Assembly (NCBI RefSeq): GCF_019320115.1
Contig: NC_089584.1
Span: forward strand, 74,431,533-74,495,532
Origin: Miscanthus floridulus
Taxonomy: Eukaryota > Streptophyta > Magnoliopsida > Poales > Poaceae
Direction: 5' to 3'
Length of the DNA stretch: 64,000 nt
This document shows positions 44,663-55,315 of this stretch, one piece after another; positions within the stretch are counted from its first letter, which is position 1, and the number at the start of each line of letters is the position of its first letter. The notes under the pieces are model-generated. The model was not told the origin of the DNA and ran no database searches. It was given only the letters and a program-made list of their open reading frames with translations. The translations under genes were made by a program, and so were the position numbers.

Positions 44663-47500
44663 TGTAACACCCTAAAATTTGCCTCTTTTGAAATAGAGCT
44701 AAGATGATTTATTTATGAATTTTTGTGCACATGAAATATAGGAAAATTAAAATTTTCATTAATTTAAAATTCATCATAAGATAGCAACATGTGTGAGCAT
44801 ACATGCTGTTGCATTTTATTTATTGTGATGAATGGTGTGATCCAAAACTCCAAAGTAATTTGGAATGTTTTTGAAATGGGTTTGAAAATGTCTTTGAAAT
44901 AAAAGAAAAGAAAGAAAAGAAAATTAGAAAAATAAAATTATTTTTTTAAAGTTGTAAAGTTTATCTTGGGAAGCCTAACAAAATTGTCCATTTTCGTTTG
45001 AGTAGGGAAGTATATTTGAAACTATACTTGAATTTGGCTTGGGATTTGAAAACTAGAATTAGAAATAGAAAAGGATTTGTTTTTGAAAAATCTTCCTTCC
45101 TTTTCAGCCCAACTCCAGGAACTGGCCCAACCCTCTCCTTTCTTCCCTTCTCGGTCGGCCTACTGGTGGCCCAGTTCTGCGCACCTTCCCTCTTTCCCTT
45201 CTCCCTCGCACCGACCCACTCGGTAGCCCACAACCGTGCCTTCCTTCTCTTCCGCGCGTGCCTGCTCACCGCGCAGCCCAGCTGGTGCCCTGGCTCGCTT
45301 GGCTTCACCTCAGTGCACAACCGCACACGCTTCCCTTTCCCCTTTCACTGCGCCACTGGCCCCGCACGCGCTTCGCCCTCTTCTCCCTCACTGCCTCGCT
45401 GGCCCCGCATGTCAGTGCCAGCTCCTTTCCTTTCTTCCCTGCTTCCTTCCTTTCTTTGCCCTGGCAATGGCGCACACCACAAATGGCAAGCCACCGCGCC
45501 CACGACTATAGGGAAAGTGCCCAATCTCGCCCGCTTCCCTTCCTTCTACTGCAGCGCCGCTGTCTATAAAGCCCCAAGTCGGATGCCCTCCCTCCTCCTT
45601 TTCTCCGTTTGCCTATCGAAGCTCGCCATTGCCACCCCGTAGCCGCTGCTCCGATGCCGAATCGACGATGCCAACGTACCTAGGAGCACTGTCGTACTCT
45701 CCTGCGCCCGTAGGTACCATCAATTCCTCGTTTTGGCCTTGATTTGCCTAGATTCATCCTCACCGCGCCCATTCTTCTCTCTCCAGATCGCCGTCGTTGT
45801 CGACCCCACCTCAGAGCCCTTCCTAGACGCCACGACCGTCGCTGCTAACCTTGTGGTGAGCTTCGCCATCTTCTCGTGTCATTTGTTCATCATTTTGTGC
45901 ACTAGAACATCGTATTGGTGAGTTTCCAAAGCCACCGGCCATGGCGCCGCCATGGGAAAATCAACCCCAACGTGATCCCCATCCCTGTTAGGTATCCCAG
46001 TGAGTTCGCGAGGTTCCATGCTTCATGTACATGCCTTCAGCGTGGTCAGGGGTGGACGAAGTCACCATACCGGCATCCACCATCGTGCTGCCTCGCCGCT
46101 GGCAATGGTAGGCTCGCCGGAGATGCCGTGTAGCCGCCAAAGATCGTCTAGTGTCACCAGCGCCTTTGGATCTAGATGGACGGTCAGGATTAGATACCCC
46201 TTCGGGGTTACATAATTTGTCCACCGTAGACCCATGCACTTGGTCCACGGCACCATGTCAGCGCTGGCCCACGCCACATGGTGCACCATGCCAATCCACG
46301 TGCGCCACGTGTCCGCCTAGTCAGCAGCCGGGTCAAACCCGCAGTCAAGCCGTGCCCTTTTTGCATAAAATCCCTTCTGGTTTTGGTGAATCAACCCGTA
46401 GTCCTTAGCAGTTCAAATTAATTATAATTCAGCCCTATTTTTATTCATTTAGGTCCCTATGTTTTCCAAAAATAGTACCCGCAGTCCAGCAACCATGTAA
46501 TTTCATATTTTTAATTGTTTTAATTCAAAAATAAGTTCGAGTTATTTACAAAAATGCCACGGAACCTTATTTCATGGTTACCTTTTGCGAATTAAGTCCG
46601 ATTTGACCCGTTCGAATTGCGTTAGAACCGTATTTATATTTTCTACATGTTTATACAACTATTAGGCATGTTTTCAATATTTGAAATTCATGGGTAGATT
46701 TAATCTATTATTTAACTAAAGTAAAACTTGTTTAAATCATAACTTATTCATTTTAACTCCAAAATAGTCCGTTCAAGTTGCATTAGATTCATAATGACGA
46801 GATCTATGCAATAGTAATAGTGTTTACTATATTACTATTTCAGAAAAATCATGGTTTAAATCATATCTTGATTAATGATTATGCAACTGGATTTCATAAA
46901 TAAAATATGATTTATTTTACTTTAAGTTGATAATTCAAATCTAAAATTGACTTAATTCAATCTATATTATTTATAAAATATCTTATATGGATTTATATAG
47001 TTAAAATAAATTAAGCCTATAGTTTTCTTTTCCACGTATAAAGCAAAACTCTCGGTAGTTGTATCTTTTTACCCATAGCTCCGATTAGAGTGCTTCTGGC
47101 GGCTGTGTGTTCGTAGCGATGCGTAGAATCATGTTTCAATCTCTTTTACTTATTTTTCTATGATTGGTGTATTGTTCTAATATAGATGCAATTGTATGCT
47201 ATGCATGTATGTGTATGGATGTTTGTGTGGTGTTCTATGATTATGTCCAGTCGATGAGATATATGTGGTGATCCAGAAAAAGAAGAAGGACATTGAAGAT
47301 TAAAGCTTACCGAAGGATCGGTGTGTAAGGCAAGTATAGGTCACCGTAGGTACATCTGTGGGCGTCGAGGGTGCTGCGTGTGTCGTGGTTGCAGCTGAGA
47401 CACTAATGTACCAGGACTGTGGCACGTTGTCTGCCACCCTGCAGTGCTTGGTGGACCGATGCATCCCTACCGGGCCACTCGAAGAGCGTTCGTTGGCTGA
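44663..47500 (+). repeat. 3' LTR of the Tekay-like element, right end truncated
   Basis: Begins TGTAACACCCTAAAATTTG, characteristic of Del/Tekay LTRs. It contains a GC-rich block (45100-46350) with a TATA box at 45565 and then an AT-rich block to about 47050. The right end is lost where a minus-strand gypsy gag fragment begins near 47.5 kb, and the exact border is not clear. Long plus-strand frames here (for example 44998-45642) are low-complexity Ser/Pro/Leu-rich LTR sequence and not genes. Confidence 0.65.
45565..45571 (+). promoter_or_regulatory. Candidate TATA box of the Tekay-like LTR
   Basis: TATAAAG in CTGTCTATAAAGCCCC, in the GC-rich part of the LTR, where the transcript start is expected. 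Confidence 0.45.
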
Positions 47501-47513
47501 TGTCGAGTTTGTG

Positions 47514-48455
47514 TCACCGAGATAATGAACTTTCTGCCTGCTGCACTGCCATAGGCTCGAGTAGCATGTAAATCTCTAGGTAAGCCTGATGGTCCTTGGG
47601 TGGCACGGCCTCTAGAAGGCCACAGAGCAAGGCCGCTACAGCGGCGATGTTCTGGCTTGCCCGGGCGAAGCAAGGGAGGGCTTCATCGTCAGCGATGATC
47701 CTTTGGTCTACGTCGCGGGCCATGGCGCATGCACGCCCACCGTCTCCACGGCGCTTAATCTCTCGATCAAGCTCCATGCATTCCTACTCGAGCTAGAGTC
47801 GCGCATCTTCAATCTCCTGGTGTCGGGTTTTTAGCTGCTCCACCCTCATGCGAGGTGGGGCCGCTGTCTCCCCCTTGGCCTTGTCACTGAGGTTGTTTGT
47901 CGAGGTACCCTCCTCCTTGGGGACACTTTCGACGTGTCCCTCAGGGGTACCCATCATGAAGCATTCCCGGGAGGGGTGATGGCTCTCCCTGCTAGAGTTA
48001 GAGCCAGAGGATGACCTTGGCTCCTCTATGAGGACATCATGGAGAGACTCCATGACATGTTCGGTCACCCCCACGAACTCATTGTTCATGGGGAATGGGA
48101 TCATGCATTGTGCCACAAGGTGGATAATGGTCACCGTGGCATTGCGGAGACCGAACGGAAGCACTATCGAGGCGCTCCATGTGGGGTGTTCTAGAGAGAG
48201 AGGTTCTCCTCTGGTGGGCCTTGCCATGTCATTGGTGTCGGAAAAGGTGAGACAGCATTGGTCTTCCCTGGACGGCTAGGGTCCTAGGGAAACATTGAGC
48301 CGACGCTCAAGCCTCTCATAGTTGAGGCCGATGGAGGGGAGAGGTTGGATGGCAGCATGAGCCAACGCCAACTCTCCTCCCACCATGACGATGAAGTCTA
48401 GGTCACCAAAGCGCACGTGTGTGCCTAGGACCTAGCTGATTTCGTGGCTAGCCAT
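47514..48455 (-). pseudogene. Gypsy gag N-terminal region
   Basis: Starts at ATG 48455 (MASHEIS), followed by a TAG and the frame VRFGDLDFIVMVGGEL. A later frame (48227-47793) has VLPFGLRNATVTIIHLVAQ and a Ser/Glu-rich SSSGSNSSRESHHPSRECF with MRVEQLKTRHQEIEDARL. It continues in another frame as MELDREIKRRGDGGRA and DEALPCFARASQNIAAVAAL, ending QQAESSLSR. This is the coiled-coil-rich N-terminal gag of grass gypsy elements, upstream of the capsid domain. It is frameshifted and cut off before the capsid. Confidence 0.7.
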
Positions 48456-48490
48456 ATGTGGCCTGATGTTAACGTTAGAACATACAAAGG

Positions 48491-48510
48491 TCCCCTACCT
48501 GGCATGCCAA
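48491..48510 (-). other. Primer-binding region of the gypsy fragment
   Basis: The minus strand reads TTGGCATGCCAGGTAGGGGA just after the LTR end. In related elements this position is TTGGCGCGCCAGGTAGG, so two CpG sites appear to have decayed. Confidence 0.65.
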
Positions 48511-48511
48511 C

Positions 48512-49912
48512 TGTCAGTGTTTTGAGTAAACACCAACTAGTAAATTTGTATTTATTGCACATTGGGCCCGGATAGTGTGCTAAAAGACACAAGGTTTATA
48601 CTGGTTCGGGTAGAATGTTCCTATGTCCAGTTTGTTGTTGCTTGTGTTATTAGCACTGAAAGGTTCATAGTAGGGGGTACAAATGGTTAAGAGAGGGATA
48701 GGTCCCAAGTCTCTAATGGAAAGGGTGAAAGGATGCTGAGAGCTTGGTTGCTGCTCAGCTGTATGTTATGTGTTGTGTGGTGTGTTGAATTGATCCATCT
48801 CTTTAGTGGGGTGCCCTGCCCTCCCTTTTATAGATCAAGGGGGAGCAGGGATTATAGATGGGAGAAAGAGGAAAAACCAGAGGTAGAGAAGGTCCTTCAA
48901 AGGTGCTGGGTATTCTTTTTCCTTTGAGCCTGCCCTACTGACATGGCAGATGGTGTTAGGGATAGCACATTCGCTGATCCTGATAGGGCCGTGCTCTGGC
49001 TTCGTTTAGCAAGTGGTCATGTCCCATCCCACTCTGGCGAGTGGCACGGCTCGCTAGTGTGCCGAGCCGTGACCCTACGGGGAGCAGATGGTGTAGAGGC
49101 CCCACGTTCATTACTGTAGACAACATGAGTTTCATCCTAGACCGGAGTGGTTGTCGTATGTTTCCGTAAGGATTTGTGTCTGAGGGCAAATGCCAGCGCC
49201 CATAACAATGTAGGACAAATGTCGGTGCCCACAACACTGTTTGGGCTCTGACATGCCTAGAAGGGCTTAAAGCACTCATCTGGTCATATCCTAATGTTAC
49301 TTTCCTATAGGTGTGTAGGGTATGGTCCTTGGTATTGCAGTTGACTTGAGTGCCCTGCCTTATCTGCACACGTAGTTATGAAGGAGTAGCGCATGGATGT
49401 CAGGTGAGGCAGAGTCTACCCCCAGACATCGAGCGAGGCGAAGTCTACCCTCAGACATCGGGTGAGGCAGAGTCTACTCCCAGACGTTGGATGAGGCAGA
49501 GTCTGCCCCTAGACGTCAGGCGAGGTGGAGTCTGCCCCCAGGCGTTGGGCAAGGCAAAGTCTACCCCTAGACATTGGGTGAGGCAGAGTCTACCCCTAGA
49601 TGTTGGGTGAGGCGGAGCCTGCCCTCAGATGTCAGGTGAGATAGAGCCAGCCCTCGGACATCGGGTGAGGTGGAGCTAGCCCTCAAACGTTGGGTGAGGT
49701 GGAGTCTGCCCCCTGATGTCGGATGAGGTGGAGTCCAGCCCTCATGGGTCGGGCGAGGTGGAGCTAGCCCTTAGGGGTCAGGCGAGGCAGAGCCAACCTT
49801 CAGTCATTTGGGCAAGAAGTGTAGTTGCATTCTTGCCTATTTGGAAGCATCAACATTTGATGGTTATTAGCTCCTCCTCTTTGGGTACCCCAGTATTCGG
49901 TCCCCGATAACA
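48512..49912 (-). repeat. 5' LTR of the gypsy fragment
   Basis: 1401 bp, TGTTATCGGG...CACTGACA on minus. It contains a minisatellite (49400-49815). Confidence 0.8.
49400..49815. repeat. 29-bp minisatellite in the LTR
   Basis: About 14 imperfect tandem copies, 29 bp each, with core GAGGCAGAGTCTACCC then AGACRTYGG. Later copies diverge (GAGGTGGAGCTAGCCC). The copies differ mainly by C/T and G/A changes. Confidence 0.9.
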
Positions 49913-51872
49913 CTTGGTGGTGGAATGAAGATGTGCAAAAGGCTATTAAGGAAAAGGAAGAGTGCTATAAGTGCTTGTATCATGATAGGTGTGCAGACAA
50001 CATAGAGAAGTACAAGGTGGTAAAGAAGACTGCAAAACGAATGGTGAGTGAGGCAAAGGGGCAGGCCTATGAGGACCTTTACCAATATTTGAGTACAAAG
50101 GAAGGAAAGAAAGACATTTATAGGATGGATACAACCCGCGATAGGAGTACAAGGGACTTCAACCAAGTCAAGTGCATAAAGGATGAGAGGGAGCAGCTCT
50201 TGGTGAAGGAGGATGAGATCAGACATAGATGTCAAGAGTATTTTAATAAATTGTTCAAGGGTGAGAATGAGAACACCACTGTTTAGCTGGACAACTCGTT
50301 TGATGACACTAACAAGCGCTTTATGCAGAGGATTTAAGAATCGGAGGTCAGAGAAGCCTTGAAAAGGATGAAAGGGATCAAAGCGATGGGCCCTGATGCT
50401 ATCCCAATCAAGGTGTGGAGATGTCTCAGGGATATAGCTATAGTATGGCTAACCAAGATGTTCAACAATATCTTTTGATCGAACAAGATGTCTAAGGAGT
50501 GGAGAAGAAGCATATTGCTACCAAGCTATAAGAACAAGGGAGATATCCAAAGTTGTACTAATTATCGGGGAATTAAGTTGATGAGCCACACTATAAAGTT
50601 TTGAGAGAGAGTCATCGAGCAGCACCTACGAGAAATGACACAGATATTAACAAACCAATTTGGTTTCATACCTAGATGGTCAACCACAGAAGCAATCTTC
50701 TTAATAAGACAAGTTATGGAGTGGTTTAGAGAGTAGAAGAAGGACCTCCACATGGTTTTCATTGACTTAGAGAAGGCTTATGACAAGATACCAAGAAATG
50801 TTATGTGGTGGGCTTTGGACAAACATAAAGTCCCATCAAAGTATGTGACCCTCATCAAGGACATGTACAACAATGTTGTGACTAGTGTTCGAACAAATGA
50901 TGGTAACACAGATTACTTCCCGATTAAAATTGGACTTCATCAAGGGTCAGCCTTAAGCCCATATCTCTTTTCCTTAGTAATGGATGAGGTTACCAGAAAC
51001 ATACAAGGGGATATCCCTTGCATATGTTGTTCGTTGATGATGTAGTGTTAGTGGACGAAAGCCAGGCGGGAGTAAATAGAAAACTAGAATTATGGTGGTA
51101 GACCATTGAGTCTAGAGGTTTTAGATTGAATAGAACTAAAACCGAATACATGAGATGCAACTTTTGCAGACCTACACAAGAGGAGGGAGATGTGAGTTTG
51201 GAAGGTCAAGTAGTGCCTAAGAAGGATACCTTTTGGTATCTGGGATTGATTCTACAAAGGGATGGAGATATTGATGCAGACGTTAGCCATAGAATCAAAG
51301 CAGGGTGGATCAAGTGGTGACAAGCTTCTAGCATTCTCTGTGACAAGAGGGTACCACAAAAGCTAAAAGACAAGTTTTATAGAATGACGATTAGACTGGC
51401 TATGTTGTATGGAGCAGAATGTTGGCCTACAAAGATTTGACATGTTCAATAACTGAGTGTTGTAGAAATGCGTATGTTATGATGGATTTGTGGTCACACA
51501 AGAATGGACCGAGTTCAGAATGATGATATACATGATTGCCTAGGGGTAGCACTAATTGAAGAAAAGCTTGTCCAACATCGGTTGAGGTGGTTTGGCCATG
51601 TCCAAAGGAGACCTCTAGAGGCACCAGTGCATTGTGGAGTCCTAAGCCAAGCTAATAATATGAGAAGAGGTAGAGGAAGACCAAAATTGACATGGAGGAA
51701 GGCAATAAAAAGAGATTTGAAAGCTTGGGATATACCTAGAGATCTATGTTTGAATATGAGTACTTAGAAAGCAGCTATTGAAGTGCCTGAACCATGACTT
51801 GGGGCTTTTTGTGGGTTTCAACTCTAGCCTACCCAACTTGTTTGGGACTAAAAGGCTATGTTGTTGTTGTTT
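49913..51872 (+). pseudogene. L1-type LINE reverse transcriptase, 5'-truncated
   Basis: A non-LTR retrotransposon ORF2 fragment. The N-terminal part reads QKAIKEKEECYKCLYHDR. The RT has IKAMGPDAIPIKVWR, NYRGIKLMSHT, NQFGFIPRWSTTEAI, HMVFIDLEKAYDKIPRNV and GLHQGSALSPYLFSLVMDE. The LFVDDVVL active-site box (near 51030) is in a different frame from the preceding block. After it come RLNRTKTEYMRC, KKDTFWYLG, KLKDKFYRM and LVQHRLRWFGHVQRRP. The 3' end is GGGACTAAAAGGCTATG followed by GTT repeats, as in grass LINEs of this type. At least one frameshift and several stops inactivate it. The LINE begins exactly at the gypsy LTR edge (49912/49913), so the gypsy inserted into it or the two were joined by deletion. 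Confidence 0.85.
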
Positions 51873-53441
51873 AATAGAAGAGAGAAAAAACTAGCTACAC
51901 ACATTCAACTATGTGAGAGTGGTATGTGATACTAATGATACTAGTTAACACTATTTGAGATGTTGGCTTAGAGCTACTAAATAGCTCTAACCATTGCGGG
52001 TGCCCTAGTCTCTTTGGTCTGAGAAGCTTTCCTGTGGCTTGTGAGGTTTGGTGCACTCAAACCATTGGAACCATGGTTTTGGTCTAATTTGGAGTTTAAT
52101 CACCTCCCGTTTGGATTGGTGTGGGGATTGGTACAGGTTATGAGCATTTGTATGTGGACTAGAATGGTTCGGTGAGACATCATTTGGATTAGTATGGGGA
52201 TCGGAGTTAATTTGGAGTTTAATCACCTTCAATTTGGATTGGTATGGGTTGTGGACTGGTTCGGTGAGGCATCATTTGGATTGGTGTGGGGATTAGACTG
52301 GTTCAGGTAGGTAGCTGTGTTTTTATGGTTTGAGGTTAGTTTGGCTGAGCCCCTTAACATCTTTTAGCATGCCTTCATGCACCCAATCGGTGGGCGGAGG
52401 TGATATCGCTTAACTTCAGTCATTCGGTGTCCATAACAATGGGCTTGCTGTCTTTGTTACACAATATTGTTTGGGCTATAACTGTGCTGCAATAGCCCAT
52501 CGGCTGCTGCTAGCCATTGAAAATGTGAGGCTGAGACAAAAAAATAGTAGTTTCTAGCTAGTAGACTGCACCTACATGCTGCAGCTGAGAATGTTTTCTT
52601 TTGAGATGTTTCTTTCAAGTGGCACATGTCACAGATTGAAGTCCCCTTTGTCGTGAACCGGATGGCTCCCGTAACCGACTCCTCACCTGTTGCGCCGCCT
52701 GGCGTGTCACCACTGCCGCTGCCACCACCATCCTCCCATCCCCTCCACCCCCTCCGATGACTTCCTGCTCAAGTTCAGAGACCAATCCAAGACAGACGCC
52801 CCCTTAGAGTTTGAAGTAGAGAAGGGATGAGGAAAAGAGCAAGCTCTCAGTGAGTTTTGTGGTGACATTTTTGACGATTGAGGAGGGCTTGTGTCACTAC
52901 AGCAAGTCTAGAGGTGTAGAGTTTTCGATTGATCTTTTAGCGTGGTGTTTCACAAGGAGATCGGAGTGGGAATCCATCCCATTCGATGAGATTGGGAGAG
53001 AAGAGGTGAAGCTGAAGTCAATCCCCATCAGTTTACACTGGGCTTCCCATGGTGGAGTAGAGGAACCACTACTAATGGCGGGAGGGAGCCGACAAAAATC
53101 AAATGGAGCCAATAGCAAGGGGCCTATGCGTCAGCGACCATGCCCCCCCGCAAAGTTTAGATTGTCCTAGGGATCCTAGGGCAGGCACCAATCAACTGAG
53201 CCATGCATCATCTATCTAAAGGAGGGTAAGCTAGAGGTTAGGGATGAAGGTGGGTCAGGTCACCACTCAGGGGCTTCAACTTTACCAATTGGCATCCAGG
53301 ATCCATCCCAATTTCAGATCGGGGATTCGTCTAACCCTAATCTGGTTCCCCCATCTCTGCACTCAATTCCACCGCTCACTTTCCATCGATCCAATCTAGC
53401 TTGGTTCGTTGGACACTTGTGGAGAGGAGCTACCCCAAATA
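51873..53441. other. Unassigned region between LINE and foldback element
   Basis: No recognised gene. It contains a diverged direct repeat of about 122-bp period near 52090-52320 (GTTTAATCACC...TTTGGATTGGT twice). A frame of 106 codons at 52850-53170 and the Pro-rich coding-like text near 52690-52790 do not match a family I know. It may be a captured gene fragment or an old transposon. Confidence 0.35.
52090..52330. repeat. Imperfect direct repeat, period about 122 bp
   Basis: AATTTGGAGTTTAATCACC occurs at 52086 and 52208, each followed by TTTGGATTGG and a further TGGTTCGGTGAG block at about 52167 and 52257, so the pattern is a diverged double repeat. Confidence 0.6.
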
Positions 53442-53796
53442 CACTAGCGGCCCTTTAACCTATCGGTCTACGAACTTGCAAACACGGAAAATAGACCCCT
53501 GAACTTGTCAAGTTGTTCACCATAGGTCCATTTCTCATCTGGCGCGGCCTCCAAGTGACGTTGCAGTACCAACATGGTGGACGAAGCACGTGAGTCGTAC
53601 ATTTCAATGGGCCTACCACACTCGCTTGTCGGTCGCGCAACACCCACTCGGCCGCGCCGGTCGTGTTGCGCCGCTCGCCTGCCGGCACCACGTGTGCTCG
53701 GCCATGGCACCATGCTCACCCGCTGGCTCCATGTGCTCGCTGCCGCATGCGCTTGCTGGAGCCACTGCATCGCCCACCGGGGCTGCCATGCTCACC
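53442..53796 (+). repeat. Left arm of the foldback element
   Basis: Inverted partner of 54883-55251. It includes the AAATAGACCCCTGAACTTG block. Partial further copies of its inner edge lie at 53873 and 54029. Confidence 0.75.
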
Positions 53797-54882
53797 CGCC
53801 GGCACCATGTGCGCTTCTCCGCCGCACGGCGCTCGCCTGCTGGGCACTAGCTCTGCGTGCTTGCTACCGCGTGCACTTGCTGAAGCCACCGCGCTAGCCC
53901 ACAGGTGCCGCCACGCTCGCCCGCCGGTGCTGCCATGCTCGCCCAACAGCACCGTGTGCGCTCCTCCATGGCACGGCGCTCGCTCACTGGTCGCTGGCTC
54001 CATGCGCTTGTGTGCTTGCTGCCGTGTGCACTTGCCGGAGCCGCCGTGCTGGCCCACAGCAAAGCATGCGGCAGCAAGCACCGGTTGATGATCAACTTTG
54101 TTTAAGGGATCTCATCGTGTTTAGTAGAGAAATCAGGAGATAGAGAGAGTAGAAGAGGCATTGTCTGCCTGCTACAGTAGCTTTGGCAAGCAGTTACCAC
54201 CGAGTAGCTTGCCGATGGTCGCCGCCTCCGTTTGCTGCCTTAACATGCACGGGCACGCACCTGCTTGCATGTCGAGCTCGAGCTCGAGCTGGCACAACTA
54301 GAGAAATCATCCTTGCCTTCTTTTATGCGACACCGGCGACCTCTCCTCTTTCTCCTCTCACAACGTCGCCACCGACCGAGCTCCAGTCGTCGGCAAAATT
54401 CAACACCACCATAGCACCCTCGCCCAATAGCTCATGCCCATGACTTCACCTGCTCCTCGCACACCTCATTGACCTACTCGTGTCGCTCCTCGTAGACTAA
54501 TTCATCCACGAGCGCCATTTCTGTCATGGCCGAGCCACCATGGCCGCCATGGACAGCTCTACCATGGCTAGGTCATCTCGCTGCATCTCCTTCCCTCTTA
54601 GTTTTTATTTTGGCTTCCTTGCTAGGTGGTTATGCTCATTAGCCTGTCCGTTTCCTTGTTCCCCCATAGGACATGCCGGAATGCGTCGTCACTACCGGTT
54701 CTTGCCGCCGTTCTCGCCGCTGACACCGGTAGGCACGTCTGCTCTGCCCCCGCTTCAACCAAGAAGCGCCCTAATGGCACGGTGAGCTCCTAGTGCCACT
54801 TGAGTCCTTAGCCGAACCCCTACCATGCTGTAGTCGCCAGTCTATTGTCGTGCCGCCGCGCCGAGCGCTGCTAAGCCCTAGG

Positions 54883-55251
54883 CGAGCATGGCGGCACCTG
54901 TGGGCTAGCACGGTAGCTTCGGCAAGCACATGCGGCAGTGAGCACATGGAGCCAGCGGGCGAGCATGGTGCCACGGCCGAGCTCACATGGTGCCGGTAGG
55001 CGAGCGGCACAGCATGACCAGCGCGCCTGAGCGAGTGTTGCGCGACCGGCAAGCGAGTGTGGCAGGCCCATTGAAACGTGCGGCTCATGTGCTTCGTCCG
55101 CCACGCTGGCACTGCCACATCATCTAGAGGCCACGCTGGATGGGAAATGGACCTACGGTGAACAACTTGACAAGTTCAGGGGTCTATTTTCTGTGTTTGT
55201 AAGTTCATAGACCGGATTGGCACATATCGATAAGTTAAAGGGTCGTGAGTG
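54883..55251 (-). repeat. Right arm of the foldback element
   Basis: Reverse complement of the left arm, including CAAGTTCAGGGGTCTATTTT. Confidence 0.75.
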
Positions 55252-55315
55252 TATTTCACTCTTTTTTTTAGCCATAGCTAAGTCTGAGTTCGCTCAAATA
55301 GTTTGTGTTAAGATG
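55252..55315. other. Spacer with T-run before LINE
   Basis: Contains an 8-T run. The LINE-like frame begins soon after. Confidence 0.3.

Larger units (their letters stand above)
21618..47500 (+). mobile_element. Tekay/Del-like gypsy element (plus strand), host of the copia insertion
   Basis: Parts in order are the protease fragment (21618-22260), a copia insert (22261-42771) flanked by AGAAG, unassigned internal sequence (42777-43900), a degraded RNase H-like piece (43.9-44.3 kb), a purine tract (44651-44662) and a 3' LTR beginning TGTAACACCC at 44663. The left part is lost in the gap. The LTR is cut near 47.5 kb by another gypsy fragment. Assigning both flanks to one element is inference from common orientation, lineage and target duplication. 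Confidence 0.55.
47501..49912 (-). mobile_element. Ty3/gypsy fragment: 5' LTR plus gag N-terminus, minus orientation
   Basis: LTR 48512-49912, primer-site region 48491-48510 and gag 47514-48455, in that order on minus. Everything downstream of gag is missing and sequence switches to the Tekay-like LTR near 47.5 kb. The gag and the LTR start TGTTATCGGGGACC resemble abundant grass gypsy families (Retrosat2/RIRE-type, from memory). Confidence 0.75.
53442..55251. mobile_element. Foldback-type DNA element with long terminal inverted repeats
   Basis: The two ends are long inverted repeats of about 355-370 bp: left arm 53442-53796 and right arm 54883-55251, alike over nearly the whole length by eye. 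Ends are CACTAGCGGCCCTTTAAC (left) and CACTCACGACCCTTTAAC (right, inverted). The surrounding AAATA/TATTT also match, so the true end could lie a few bases outward. No transposase is seen. No target duplication could be identified with confidence. Superfamily is undecided: CACTA-like ends, but the arms are far longer than usual for CACTA and the layout also suits a Mutator-like or foldback element. Inside, 53.75-54.06 kb has short repeats of the arm sequence. The middle (54100-54780) is coding-like but not recognised. Confidence 0.75.

Noticed and set aside
44998..45642. A 214-codon plus-strand reading frame in the Tekay-like LTR
   Set aside because: It is low-complexity Ser/Pro/Leu/Phe-rich sequence in GC-rich LTR DNA, with overlapping frames of similar length in the same place. 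No domain or homologue is recognised.
49400..49815. Regular repeats that might be read as a CRISPR array
   Set aside because: Repeats are contiguous 29-bp units without unique spacers, inside a plant LTR. It is a minisatellite.
53574..54105. Several overlapping plus- and minus-strand frames over 80 codons
   Set aside because: These fall in GC-rich, repetitive foldback-element arm sequence. All frames are open because stop codons are rare at this composition. No domain is seen.
54273..54290. GAGCTC repeats as a regulatory palindrome
   Set aside because: Three short units only, in a GC-rich region. Insufficient to suggest function.
53442..55251. Assignment of the foldback element to CACTA
   Set aside because: The ends begin CACT(A/C), but a 3-bp target duplication was not found and the inverted arms are more than ten times longer than usual, so I left the superfamily open.
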